Assembly: GCA_949126835.1 (NCBI GenBank)
Contig: OX421505.1
Span: 7,634,587-7,698,586, forward strand
DNA from: Anisus vortex
Taxonomy: Eukaryota; Mollusca; Gastropoda; Planorbidae
DNA: 64,000 nt
Reading direction: 5' to 3'
Positions 21,325 through 34,400 of the stretch are shown here, piece after piece (position 1 is the first letter of the stretch; every line of letters begins with the position of its first letter). The notes beneath the pieces were generated by a model. It saw nothing but the letters and a program-made list of their open reading frames with translations. It did no database searches and had not been told where the DNA came from. The position numbers were made by a program, and so were the translations under genes.

Positions 21325-21670
21325 GGTTGTATCCGTGTTCTTAGTTGTTTGTTGCTTAACGTCAAATGCCCTATGAGCTTAACGTCAAATGCCCTATGAG
21401 CTTAACGTCAAATGCCCTATGAGCTTAACGTCAAATGCCCTATGAGCTTAACGTCAAATGCCCTATGAGCTTAACGTCAAATGCCCTATGAGCTTAACGT
21501 CAAATGCCCTATGAGCTTAACGTCAAATGCCCTATGAGCTTAACGTCAAATGCCCTATGAGCTTAACGTCAAATGCCCTATGAGCTTAACGTCAAATGCC
21601 CTATGAGCTTACATTATGTTTGTTGGCTGCGCTATACAAATATATTTATTATTATTATCATTATTATTAT
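21325..21670 (+). repeat. LINE 3' untranslated segment with (ATT)n tail
   Basis: TATCCGTGTTCTTAGTTG, ATGAGCTTACATTATGTTTG, GGCTGCGCTATACAAA and a TTATTATTATT tail match 48310-48410. Short ATT tails are typical of CR1/L2-type LINEs. Confidence 0.6.
21354..21605. repeat. 23-bp tandem array, 11 near-identical units
   Basis: GCTTAACGTCAAATGCCCTA plus TGA repeats eleven times with essentially no variation. The related copy at 48340-48360 has one diverged unit, so the expansion arose within this LINE 3' segment. Near-identity suggests recent slippage, or uncertain copy number in assembly. Confidence 0.95.
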
Positions 21671-22306
21671 TTTTTAAACCTAACTATCATAAATGTTTTA
21701 ATTTTAAGGACGTTTTTCTTTCTTCGTGGGTATCTCTGGTTTGTCGTCATGTCAGAACTGTATCTGTTCGGGATTCCGATGGAGATCTGTGGATATCTTC
21801 CATTAAAACGTAGATTGATTTTTGGTTGAATTTTTGGGTTGTGTTTTGGTTGAATTTGGTTTTTTTTTTTAACTTTATATTAAATATTTATATTATTAGG
21901 CCTATCGGTTGTTGTTGTTTTTATCGTGTTTACTTCTAATTTACCTTTTAAGTGTATATTTAGTTTCTTTTACTTTTTTCATCAATGTATATTAAAATGT
22001 TTGTTATATATTTGTTCCTTTAAAATAGGCTCTCAGTTTATCATTACACTTTTTTTGTTTATAAATTAGACTTTAACAGCATATAGCTGTAAAATTTAGG
22101 AAATGATGTTTTAATTGTTGTTTTTTTCTTCTTACAAGCAATTAAAGTTTAAGTCTATAAGGTTTTCTTACAAAACAGCTTCTATATGGTTTGTTTATGT
22201 ACTTGGTAATTGTTGATGTAGTAAGTGTGTTGGTGACAGCGTAAAAAGTCGTCTTTGAATTATTATTTTGGTTTTCAAAATTTGACTGCACTGCTGACTT
22301 TCGCAG

Positions 22307-22485
22307 GCATTACAATTCCCAACGACGGAGTCACCGTCACTCACCGTTGCTATGACAACGGCGTCGTGAGCCACAAGGACGTGATGAGAATCGCCGGGTG
22401 CATAGTCCGCGGAGGCTTCCTCAAAGGCAGCTGGTCAGGCCTTGTGAAGATCTACCTGGAGCCGGACAACGGACATAGCTATGTG
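22307..22485 (+). CDS. Gene B exon: distal domain, first half
   Basis: Acceptor CTGACTTTCGCAG, donor GTCAGTAT; phase 1 in, phase 0 out, as in gene A 4505-4698. Key residues are CYDNG, IAGCIV and the closing VKIYLEPDNGHSYVV. Base composition is clearly more GC-rich than the introns, as expected of coding DNA. The weaker donor (GTCAGT) is the main uncertainty. Confidence 0.8.
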
Positions 22486-25400
22486 GTCAGTATCAAAATT
22501 ATCAGACCCAACATAAGATGCTAAGACTTGAGACCTCTATATACAACATTTTCAACGTATATAAAAGAAAGCCAATTGCTTTTTTCACTTAGTAATACTA
22601 AGGACCAAATTATAGGTTGTTTCTTTAATCATGAAGAAGAAAAAAATCCACTCCAGTCTAACCGCGTTGACTTCGGATTTCATCGTTTGTTTACATAGTT
22701 TTACCTGGTGTGGTTAAGCAACACTGCTTAGTTATTTCTTTCCAGGCGATTGTATAGCTCAAATTTATACATTTTTAAAATCTTGAGCTTTTTTCTTCAT
22801 TTTTTTTAGAACTCTACTGATGTCATTTTTTGTTTAAAACTACTTGTAAATATTAATGAAACTAATGAAAGGCTATTGCATTACACTAACTAAATGAAGT
22901 TTGAGACCCTAGACGCGACTTTATCAAATGTCAAGAAAAAATTTTGCTGGAGGGGCTTTATTATCCAACAAGATGGCATTCAACCCGACAGAAGTGAGTG
23001 TAACATTTGTTTAACTTCAGGATCTATAAACAATTTTTGATATGCCTTCTCTTGCTGTTGAAATAGCTTGCATTACTTATCATGGTCTGTTCTATTTCTC
23101 TTCTCAGATCTGCGTCGTGAATGTCCTAAACTGCAGCAGCAGCAATGTCAGGTGCAGGTGTATGGGGATGACGTCGCTGTACAGGTACTTCGCCGTGACG
23201 CTGAGGATGAGGTCAGAGATGAACAACAGCAAGGTGGTCATCTCGACCGGCGACGAGGTGAACTTCACCGCCGTGGCTGCCACCATCAAGCTGGAACGTG
23301 AGTTCAGGTCTGGGAGATAGGGCGGTGATGGAGATCGGTAGAGGCCATTGTGGAATGGTGGAGGGGGGCAGGGTGAAGTCAGACTTTCAGTCCAATAGTA
23401 AGAAGGATATCTTGGACTCTTTCACATTATCTCTATAATTTTTTAAACAAATACCAGGTTTGAACTCCACGTCTCGACGAGAATTCGAGACAAGATTTAC
23501 TCTCTTAGGACTCGGAGAACGAAATTTGCTGTATCACGAAGCTGTGATACCGTCCCATAAACGGTAGGCGCAAACGGTTGGCCGTCCCCATCCCTTCAGG
23601 GGGGGGAACCTGCAAGCCCATGATCGACCGTCTCCACCTCCTCTCTGCAGTTTCTACACCGCGAGTCTTCTTGGGGCCTTAGCTTGCTAAAGTAGGCCCC
23701 TATCGGACAATGTCCAGTGCGGAACTGGGCTATTGTAGAAGCCTCTCCTCTGTGGAGCTTCCACCATGGATCGGTGTTACCACGCACCTCGGCCCTTGTC
23801 AGAGTTATCCCAACCACTGTACCACTGGTCAGTTTCGTGCCTTCCGGCTTTATAGTCCAGGGTGTATTGATGTTAAAGGAAGTATCGTCAAAGTGGGTAC
23901 GTCCGGATCCTGTCCGAGGCTAGCCATCCTCGCGTCATGCCGATAAGGGCGTGTCGCGTTGCATAGAGTACGGTCTTCGCAGTACATGCACTACACTTGT
24001 TCCCCCCCCCCCCCGCCCCTGCGGAATTTCCTCTTGTTTCATTAACGTGGTGTCTTGCTCGTATACCACCACTGTCACCCGGTAACACACATTCCAGACT
24101 ATAGGACATCCAGGCACCAAGGTATTGTCCAATGTTGACTTTTTAACGGCTGAGTCAATACTTAATACCTTTAATGTACCCTTCAAAATCTATTTCTAGG
24201 TTGCACCCTCAGTGGTGCTAAACTTCAATGAACACTTCTTGATGGTTTCCTTCAATGTCCACGGTTTTGATGTCGTCATCCAATGTATTCAATGTACTCA
24301 CATCATTAATTCTTACAACAAGTATTCTCAAACTTTGTTTAGTAGCAAAGGTGCTTCGATATTCTCTCAGAAACTGCCGAGGTCTCGAGCTGAAAAGTGT
24401 GAAATATATTTTAGTGACTCCATTGCAAAATAGATTTATTTCAGTATTTATTTATTGGTTTGTTCGGTCATTTATACATTTGATAATACTTTGGTACTTT
24501 CCATGGAGTGTGCTGTTGTTAATTTTTTTAATCTCCAGAATTTAATTCTGTAACAAAGAAAAAAAAATGTCTTTTTAGATTTTGGAACTACAGTTAGAAA
24601 GGGTAGATTTTAGAGCTTGCTCAAATGTTTTAAAACCATTGCAGTTTTATATGACTATATTTATTTCGTCTTTTTTGTTGTTTGTCTTAATTAAGTATAT
24701 TGGCGGGCTGGATTTGTACCGCAGGCCGTAGTTTGAGTAATCATGATTAACAAGTAATTTTCAATTTTTTTTGTGCACAGCCGAAGTCAGGGTGAAGGTC
24801 ACTTTCAACAACGTGGAAGTCGATCCCCGGAACTGCACGATCAAAGTGGTCGAGAACACTCAGATGGCCTTCACATTCTGCGTCATGCACGCGTTGAGGC
24901 CGCACCTCACCTTCCGCCTGAACGGCCAGGAGAGCGCCCTGGACAGCAGCGCCCCCTGTGCGAGCAGCACCACGTGGGTGGCCCCGCCCCTGACCACACT
25001 GACCCTGTCCTACCAAGACGAGTGCGGACGCCACGATTCGTACGTCTGCTACTTTTATTGTAAGCTACAGTGTTGTTGTAAAAGAGTTTGGGTGATCTAG
25101 ATTGATTGGATTAAAGTAGTAATTTGTTGATTTACTAATTTGTCAATTGAACCATGGGTTGATTGATTGATGCATTGAAGGAGTAATTTGTTGATTTACT
25201 AATTTGTTAATTGAACGATCGGTTGATTGATTGATGCATTGAAGGAGTAATTTGTTGATTGACTCATTTGTTAATTGAACGATCGGTTGATTGATTGATG
25301 CATTGAAGGAGTGATTATTTGTTAATTGACTTATTGTTTTGATTGGATTGTCGATATATTTCATTGTTAGTTCGTTGGTTTCCCTACCTCCCTGCTTCGT

Positions 25401-28400
25401 TCTAGCTGAAGTCTTACTTTACCTCAAGTTTAACAAAATGATGATGGATCTGTTGAACTGCTCCACCAGTTGGCCAATGGGAAGGACCCTGGTCGTTGAC
25501 TTCTGCGCCACCTCGTCCGCGAACCCTCGGTTTACCGTCTCGTTAAACGATGACAAGGCGGAGAACTTCGAATCTGAATGCGCCAACGTCGTGGTCAACA
25601 TCACTAAACCAAAGAACCACATCAGCCTCTCGTACAGAGACTCCAGACTCTCGACGCGATACTACATTTGTTATATCACAGGTAAACTTTCAGTAAAATG
25701 TACACCGCAGGTCAACTTTCAGTAAAATGTTCACCACAAGTAAACTTTTAGTAAAATGTACACCGCAGTTCAACTTTCAGTAAAATGTACACTAAAAGTA
25801 TACTTTCATTAAAATGTACACTAAAGGTATAATTTCAGTAAAATGTACACTAAAGGTATACTTTCATTAAAATGTACAATAAAGGTATACTTTCATTAAA
25901 ATGTACACTAAACATATACTTTCATTAAAATGCACACCACAGGTAAACTTTCAGTAAAAATTACACCACCGGTAAACTTTCAGTGAAATGTACACTACAG
26001 GTAAACTTTCAGTGAAATGTACACTACAGGTAAACTTTCAGTAAAATGTACACTACAGGTAAACTTTTAGTAAAATGTACACTACAGGTAAACTTTCAGT
26101 GAAATGTACACTACAGGTAATCTTTCAGTAAAATGTACACTACAGGTAAACTTTCAGTAAAATGTACACTACAGGTAAACTTTCAGTAAAATGTACACTA
26201 CAGGTAAACTTTCATTAAAATGTACACTACAGGTAAACTTTCAGTAAAATGTACACTACAGGTAAACTTTCAGTAAAATGTACACTACAAGTAAACTTTC
26301 AGTAAAATGTTCACCACAAGTAAACTTTCAGTAAAATGTACACCGCAGTTCAACTTTCATTAAAATGTACTCTAAAGGTATAATTTGAGTAAAATGTACA
26401 CAAAGGTATACTTTCATTAAAATGTACAATAAAGGTATACTTTCATTAAAATGTACACAAAAAATATACTTTCATTAAAATGCGCACCACAGGTAAACTT
26501 TCAGTAAAAATTACACCACCGGTAAACTTTCAGTGAAATGTACACTACAGGTAAACTTTCAGTAAAATGTACACTACAGGTAAACTTTTAGTAAAATGTA
26601 CACTACAGGTAAACTTTCAGTGAAATGTACACTAGGTAAACTTTCAGTGAAATGTACACTACAGGTAATCTTTCAGTAAAATGTACACTACAGGTAAATT
26701 TTCAGTAAAATGTACACTACATGTAAACTTTCAGTAAAATGTACACTACAGGTAAACTTTCAGTAAAATGTACACTACAGGTAAACTTTCAGTAAAATGT
26801 ACACTACAGGTAAACTTTCAGTAAAATGTACACAACAGGTAAACTTTCAGTAAAATTTACACCACAGGTAAACGTGTATTAAATTATATATCACAGGTAA
26901 ACTCTCTTTACAATTTCTTTATAAAATGTACATTGCAAATGTTACGAAACGTAAATTCCCTACATTGTAATGTTAATAAACCAACTAAATCATTTAAGCG
27001 AATTGCGTTTAAACGATATAAAATATTTCTAAGCTCAAGGTTTCCCCCGGGTTTTTCCTAACCTAATTAGAGCATTATTGTTTTTTTTAACCTCGATAAA
27101 AACATGAACTGTCCATGCTCGTACAGCATGTCAAGGTCGATCGGTTTCTCCTCATTTAGTTAGAGCCTTATTGCTTGTTCTTAATAAAAGACAATCTGAT
27201 CACGCAGTCAACACGCGAGCTCGAGTGAAATACTCGTGTACCTAGGCTGTCTGGGATTTCCAACCATTGACCCATAACATATTTCTACGCGATTCGGACA
27301 TTTTAGTTCAGTTCTTGGCGTGCAGTCGATCGGATAACATCTAAGTTTCTGAGTCTCTGAGTATCGTTTCTATTTGATTTGTATTATGGAATATTCTTTA
27401 TTATTCTACTATTAGCTACAATGCTATATGTTCATTGAAGATATTCATTACTAATTGGAATATGTGTATTTCTTAATTGTGTATATAATATTATTTGGAT
27501 TCCTACTGGATTGATTTTGTAAATTAAATTAAATTTATCGTTGCTTTCTACACAACTTGGTTAACGTCAATATTTCAAAGTTATATACATGTGTGTATGT
27601 GTAGTATTTATTCAACTATATTAATAATCTACACTACAACTCAACATCGAGGTTCTTGCTGTATAATATGAGCCACAAATAATTATACATGAAGAAAAAT
27701 CAACTGAAAACTCTAAAACTACGCTATGTGAATTGCCAGGGGATTATTAAGAACCAGGAATACTCTAGACAACTACAAACAAACTTCATAATGATATAAT
27801 AAGACCTTCACTAATACAAGGATACTCACACTAACAATAACAACACTATAACTATTATTTTCATAAATTGAATGGGGGCTCTAGCCGTAATACCATTATA
27901 AATTATAATTATACTTGTGTGATACAAATGGAAGGTCTCATCCATGATTTATTATGGTGAATAAATTGCCTTGTAATAAAATGGGTTTTGCTCGTCAGTG
28001 ATTTACTAACAAACGTTTAGAGGATTTACTTCAACTTCAAGAATCGTTATACTATTTACACAAACTATTTACAACTGCCGTAATACACACTCGTAACTTG
28101 GATGGATTGTGTTGGAAAATATGAACAATATAAAGTATACTAAAGATTGTGATTGAATTGAACATTGCTTTTGAGAATCGGAAAACTTAACTATTCAGCC
28201 TGGAAAATTATCTTGTGTTTTACCTTATCAAACAAAGTAACTCTAAGAAAGTATTGTTTTTATGACCTTGTTGTGACAAATCTGAACTGTGTGGTGTAGT
28301 GAATTATTCAAAGGACAGAAAGTAAGTTGGACTCTTTATTGTATTATTAACAAGATTTATAGTAACTTTTAATAATATAGAAAATGGAAGCCACAAATAA

Positions 28401-31400
28401 TCTTACATTGGACCCAGAGATATTTGATCTAACCTCAGAACAGCTTAATAAAATGTCAATGATACAATTAAAAGAATTGGCTAAATCATTGGGCATTTCT
28501 ATCACAGAAACTAGGCCATCAAAAACTAAATTACTTCAAGAGGTAACTGAGTGTTTAAGAAAACAAGGTACACTAATTATTGAAGAAACTACTGCTAATG
28601 ATAATATTAATGATGAATCAGATGATGAATTACCTTTTCCTATAACACAAAGAGTGAAGCATACAACTGGTGAATTAAGTGAAGAATTGAAATTTAAACT
28701 TGAGTTAAGAAAGATGGAATTGGAGATGGAAAGAGAAAACAAGAGAATTGAGATGGAAAGTGAAAACAAGAGAATTGAGATGGAAAGAGAAAGAGAAAAC
28801 AAGAGAATTGAGATGGAAAGAGAAAACAAGAGAATTGAGTTAGAAATAGCAAGAGAGAAAATAGCAAGCCAAGAAAGAATTGAGCTAGCAAGGTCTCGTA
28901 CGTCAAATCATTCGAATGCAAGCTCTGAAGCAGATGCAGAACTGTATAAGTTTAAGAAACATATTTCAGTTTTTGAAGCTAATTCGGTGGAAGAGTTCTT
29001 CATGATTTTCGAGAGAAACGCTAGAGACTATCAATTTCCCGAGGGCAAGAAAGCTCTTCTTCTACGCTCAGCTCTGTAAAAAAAGGAAAGGCACTTGATG
29101 TTGTATTAAGTCTTACAGAAGAGGAATTGTATGATTATGAACTGATCAAGAATAGAGTACTGCTAAGTTATGCATTAACACCTGAAAAATATAGAAAAGT
29201 GTTTCGTGAATCTAAGAAAGAACAGGTACAATCCCATGTTGATTTTCTAAGACAGAAAAAGAAACATTTTGAAAGATGGATTCGATCCAAAGGTGTAAAC
29301 AAAGACTTTGATAAATTAACTAATCTTATGCTAATGGAAGACTTTAACAATAACATCAGAGGTGATGTAAGAATGCATTTAGAAGACAAAGGTGTAGAAC
29401 AAGTAGAAACAGCAGCAGTAATGGCAGACGAATATGTTATTATCCATTCCAGCAATAACTTTACAACAGTTGATAAATCTAAATTTCAGAATCGAGATAT
29501 GAAGGTAGAAAAGAAAACCATGAATCCAAATGAATCCTATCAATCAAAGAGACATCAGCAGAGCAATGAAGGTCCAACAAATTCCAAGCCAACCTGTAGC
29601 CATTGTAAACGAATTGGACATACTAAGGAAAAGTGCTGGATATTGAATGGGAACCCGAATAAAAAGAATGTTGTCTTATCGTATGTAGCAATGCCGAAAC
29701 AAAGAACTCATGAAAATGTAAAGAAGGATATTAGAACTCAAACAGAGATACCTAGTGCTAATGCAGATAACCTGACAAAACACACGTATCTAGGAAACTT
29801 GAAACCAGAAATAGTTCCTGAAATAGAGACAATGGTTTTCAATAATTCTAATTCTAATCTGAGCTCCAAGGAGTCTATATCAGATGGAATCACAATGAGT
29901 ACTAAACCTACCTCTTACAAAAATAACTTGGATACAGATATCATCGATACTGAGATACCAAGCAATTGTTTGCCATTCATTGAAGAAGGTACCGTGTCAT
30001 CCATAATAAATGGTGTCACTAGTGAAAAGAACATCAGAATACTCCGTGATACAGGGGCTGAGGTTTCACTACTTTTAGAGAATACTGTTCCTACGTCACA
30101 ATCGACATATACAGGACAGGATCTTACTATTCAAGGTGTATCAAGGAAAAATTTACAAGTTCCTTTGCATCAAATACAGCTGAAGAGTGCGTACTTCACT
30201 GGAAATGTAGTTGTGGGTGTATACAAATCACTTCCGTTTAAAGGCGTTTCTTTAATACTGGGAAATGATATTGCTGGAGATGTGGTGCATTCCATATCAA
30301 AGAAAAAACAATGCCTTAATAAAAGTGAGAGCTTTATCAAACTTATATGCATCGTCACTAGAGGTATGGCCCAACAACAAAAGTCTGTCGAAACCATGTC
30401 AAAGTCAAAAATAGAACCAGAAATTGACCTACAGGCAACTTTCCTGGCTGACATTGTGAGTGGTCCCTCAGTCAAGACTACTGAAAGTAATTTGTCACCT
30501 CGACAATTACTCCTATTAGAACAGAATAGAGATTCAGGAATTAAACACCTGAAGAAAAAGGTGATAACTGAACAGGAGGCAGAAACTAAAGGAAATGGAT
30601 TTTTTCTGAAGGAGGGAATATTAATGCAAAAATGGAGAGTTGTGAAATGTGATAATGACAATTGCAGAGAAGGAAGTCAGATTGTGATACCAGCCATATA
30701 TCGCAATGACATTTTACACATGGCTCATGACACGACATATGCTGGTCATCTATGAGTGAACAAGACTTACCGTCGAATTCTTCCGTACTTCTATTGGCCT
30801 GGACTACATCGTGACGTCACAAAATACTGCAAGTCATGCAATACATGCCAGATAGTTGGTAAACCTAAATAGACTATACCGGTAGCACCTCTAAAGCCAA
30901 TACCTGCCTTTGCAGAACCATTTAGCCACTTGCTAATAGACTGTGTAGGTCCTTTGCCTAAAACAAAGACAGGACACCAGTACTTATTCACTATAATGTG
31001 CACTGCCACGAGATATCCTGAAGCTATTCCGCTACGCACCATTAACGCAGATAAGATATCTGACGCACTGATTGCATTTTGTTCAAGATACGGTCTTCCA
31101 AAGACTATACAGTCAGACCAAGGATCTAACGTTACATCAAAGCTGTTTAACCAGGTCTTAAAGAAACTAGGCATCCAACATGCAACTTCAACTGCGTACC
31201 ATCCGCAAAGCCAAGGTGCCCTAGAAAGATATCATCAGACTCTGAAAACCATGCTCCGCACATACTGTTTTGAGAACACTGAAGACTGGGATCGCGGTAT
31301 TCCATTCGCTCTTTTCGCGACTAGAGAAACTGTGCAGGAATCTCTTGGATTCAGTCCGTTCGAGTTAGTGTTTGGACATTCAGTTCGAGGACCTCTAAAA

Positions 31401-34400
31401 CTGTTGCAGGAAACCTTGTTAAATTCTGATGAAGAGACTGGACTCGTAGCTTATGTGGAACAATTTAGCAATAGAATCTATCATGCTTTTAATCATGTTA
31501 AAGATAATCTTTTGCAGGCTCAGAAAAGAATGAAAGGGTACTATGATGTCAAGGCCAGATCCCGATGTTTCCATCCTGGTGATAAAGTCCTCATGTTGAC
31601 CCAACTGTCTGGACAACCCCTGAGTGCAAAATATACAGGACCATATCAGGTTTTAGATAAAATCAGTGATGTAACATACCTTGTAAAAACCCCTGATAGA
31701 AGGAAAACACAGAGACTGTGCCATATAAACATGCCAAAACCTTATGTTGTTAGGGAAGAACAAACTGACATTAGGCCAGTGAGTGCTATCAAAACTGTTG
31801 AAACACCCCCGCCTATATTTAAAAAGACAATCATAGAAAGTAAACTTCAGAACACTGAAGCACTTAAAAACCTCAATGATAAACTAGCACATCTAGACTC
31901 AGGTGAACAGACTTCTATCAAGGGTTTAATCTATGATTATGTAAATTTGTTTATTAATGTTCCTAACAAAACAACTTTGGTTACCCATGATGTAGTTTTA
32001 AAAGATGATAATGTTAAACCTGTCAAACAACATCCGTATAGGGTTAATCCAATACAACATGAACACATCCGTAAAGAAATTGATTATATGGTGAGCAATG
32101 ATATAATTACTCAAAGTAACAGTGATTGGTCATCCCCATGTGTGTTGGTCCCCAAATCTGATGGTTCACTACGCTTCTGTGTAGACTATAGAAAATTAAA
32201 CCAAGTGACAAAAACAGATTCGTATCCCATACCACGGATTGATGATCTAATCGATAGAGTAAGCACTGCAAACTATGTAACTAAGATTGACTTACTAACA
32301 GCTTATTTCCGAATCCCATTGACAGATAGGGCTCAGGAGGTATCAACTTTTGTTACTCCTGATGGATTATATAAGTTTAAAGTAATGCCATTCGGAATGG
32401 TCAATGCTCCAGCTAGTTTTCAAAGACTAATAAACACTATTATCCATGATATCCCACAATGCCATGCATATCTGGACGATATCGTAGTGTTCAGTAATAA
32501 CTTTAATGATCATCTAGATCAGTTAAAACTATTAGTCCAAAAACTAAAACAGGCTAATCTTACTATAAACCTAGTTAAAAGTCAATTTTGCCATGCAGAA
32601 ATTGAATATTTAGGTCATGTAGTAGATAATGGCAAAGTCAAAGCTATACAGGACTTCCCTGTCCCTAAAACTCAGAAACAACTTCGAGGATTTTTGGGTA
32701 TGGCCGGGTACTACAGGAAGTTTTATAAAAACTTTTCTATTATCACTTGCCCTTTGACAAATCTCTTGAGAAAGAAAATTCAATTTAAGTGGACTCAGGA
32801 ATGTGACCAAGCCTTTAATGATATAAAAGACATACTGACCAAGGCACCAGTATTAGTCTCACCTGATTATACTAAACCTTTCAGAATAACGGTAGACTCG
32901 TGTAATACAGGAATGGGCGCGGTAATCTCACAAATAATAATAATAATAATAATGAGCACTTTTATAGCGCAACTATCCATGCTATAATAGCATGCATAGT
33001 GCGCTGTCATGACATAGATACAAGAGCACAAATTAGACAATGATTACTTAAACATATAGGACTTTAGGTTCTTTTTAAAAGACTTTGCTTCAGTTTGCCT
33101 TAGTGAAATAGGCAAATTGTTCCATAATACGGGCGCCACCGCCTCAAAGGCGCGCACTCCAAAGGTTTTCTTTCTATGTCCAATAAGACTGGGAGTCCTA
33201 AGTAATGACTTTTCACTTGAACGGAGATCTCTTGCTGGAACATATGTTGTAAGAATGTTTTGAAGATAGCTAGGTGCAGTGCCATCCAAGCAGCTGAATG
33301 CCAGGGAAAGAAGCTTAAATTCAATTCGCTTTTGCACGGGGAGCCAGTGGAGATCCCTAAGTATAGGGGTGATGTGAGCGGACCTCTCGACCAGAGATAC
33401 TATGCGTGCAGCATTGTTCTGCACCTTCTGGAGTCTCTCAATCTGCTTTTTTGGAATCCCCCACACGCAGCTGTTGCAGTAATCAAGTCTTGAGAGAATA
33501 AGAGAGACGGCAACAGCATTTGCTGTTTTCTTGTTTAGATGAGGTCGCAATTGACCTAAGGCTCGTAATTGCATAGAGCATGCCCGGACGACAGAGCTGA
33601 CATGGGTAGTCATTGAAAGTTTACTGTCAATAAACAAGCCAAGATCTTTTACATAGTCAGATAAGGTAATTTCAGCAGTGCCAACTTTTATTGCTTCTAG
33701 CTTAGAGGTTTTAAGTTTAGCATGAGACCCACACAATATTGCCACTGTTTTATCATCATTTAGCTTTAGCCTATTTTCCACCATCCACGATTTCACTGAC
33801 AGGCATCAGTCTTCAAGAGATTTTACAGCCGCAGCACAGGAAGCAGGATCAGGATTGAAACTAATGTATAATTCCGTGTCGTCAGCAAATAGCTTACGAT
33901 TTACGCCATGGGTACTAATGATTTTGCCGAGTTTACTAGTATAGATAGAGAATAGTATAGGTCCCAATACAGAGCCTTGTGGTACTCCGCACCTCAGTGG
34001 TGTGCTCTGCGAAGAAGCTTGTTTTACCACAACATATTGGGTCCTATCCTCCAAATAAGACGTGAACCACCGCAGCGCATTACCCGTGATGCCCATCTCC
34101 TTTTTAAGCCTGGCTAGAAGAAGCTCATGGTCAATTACGTCGAAAGCTGCACGTAAGTCAAGCAACACTAATAGTGATAGTTCGCCACGATCAGCACTAC
34201 AAAGTACATCATTTAGGACTCGCAGAAGTGCTGTTTCGCAACTGTGGCCATAACGATAGGCAGATTGGAACGGGTCAAGTAGATTATTAGCATTAAGATG
34301 CTGCACAAGTTGTTGCGACACAACTCTCTCAAGTATTTAGAAATAAAGGAGAGATTTGAGACCGGGCGATAGTTATTGCAGTCATTCATATCTAAGCCAT

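Noticed and set aside
25679..26895. CRISPR-like array
   Set aside because: Units are contiguous 29-bp tandem repeats without unique spacers, in a eukaryotic intron.
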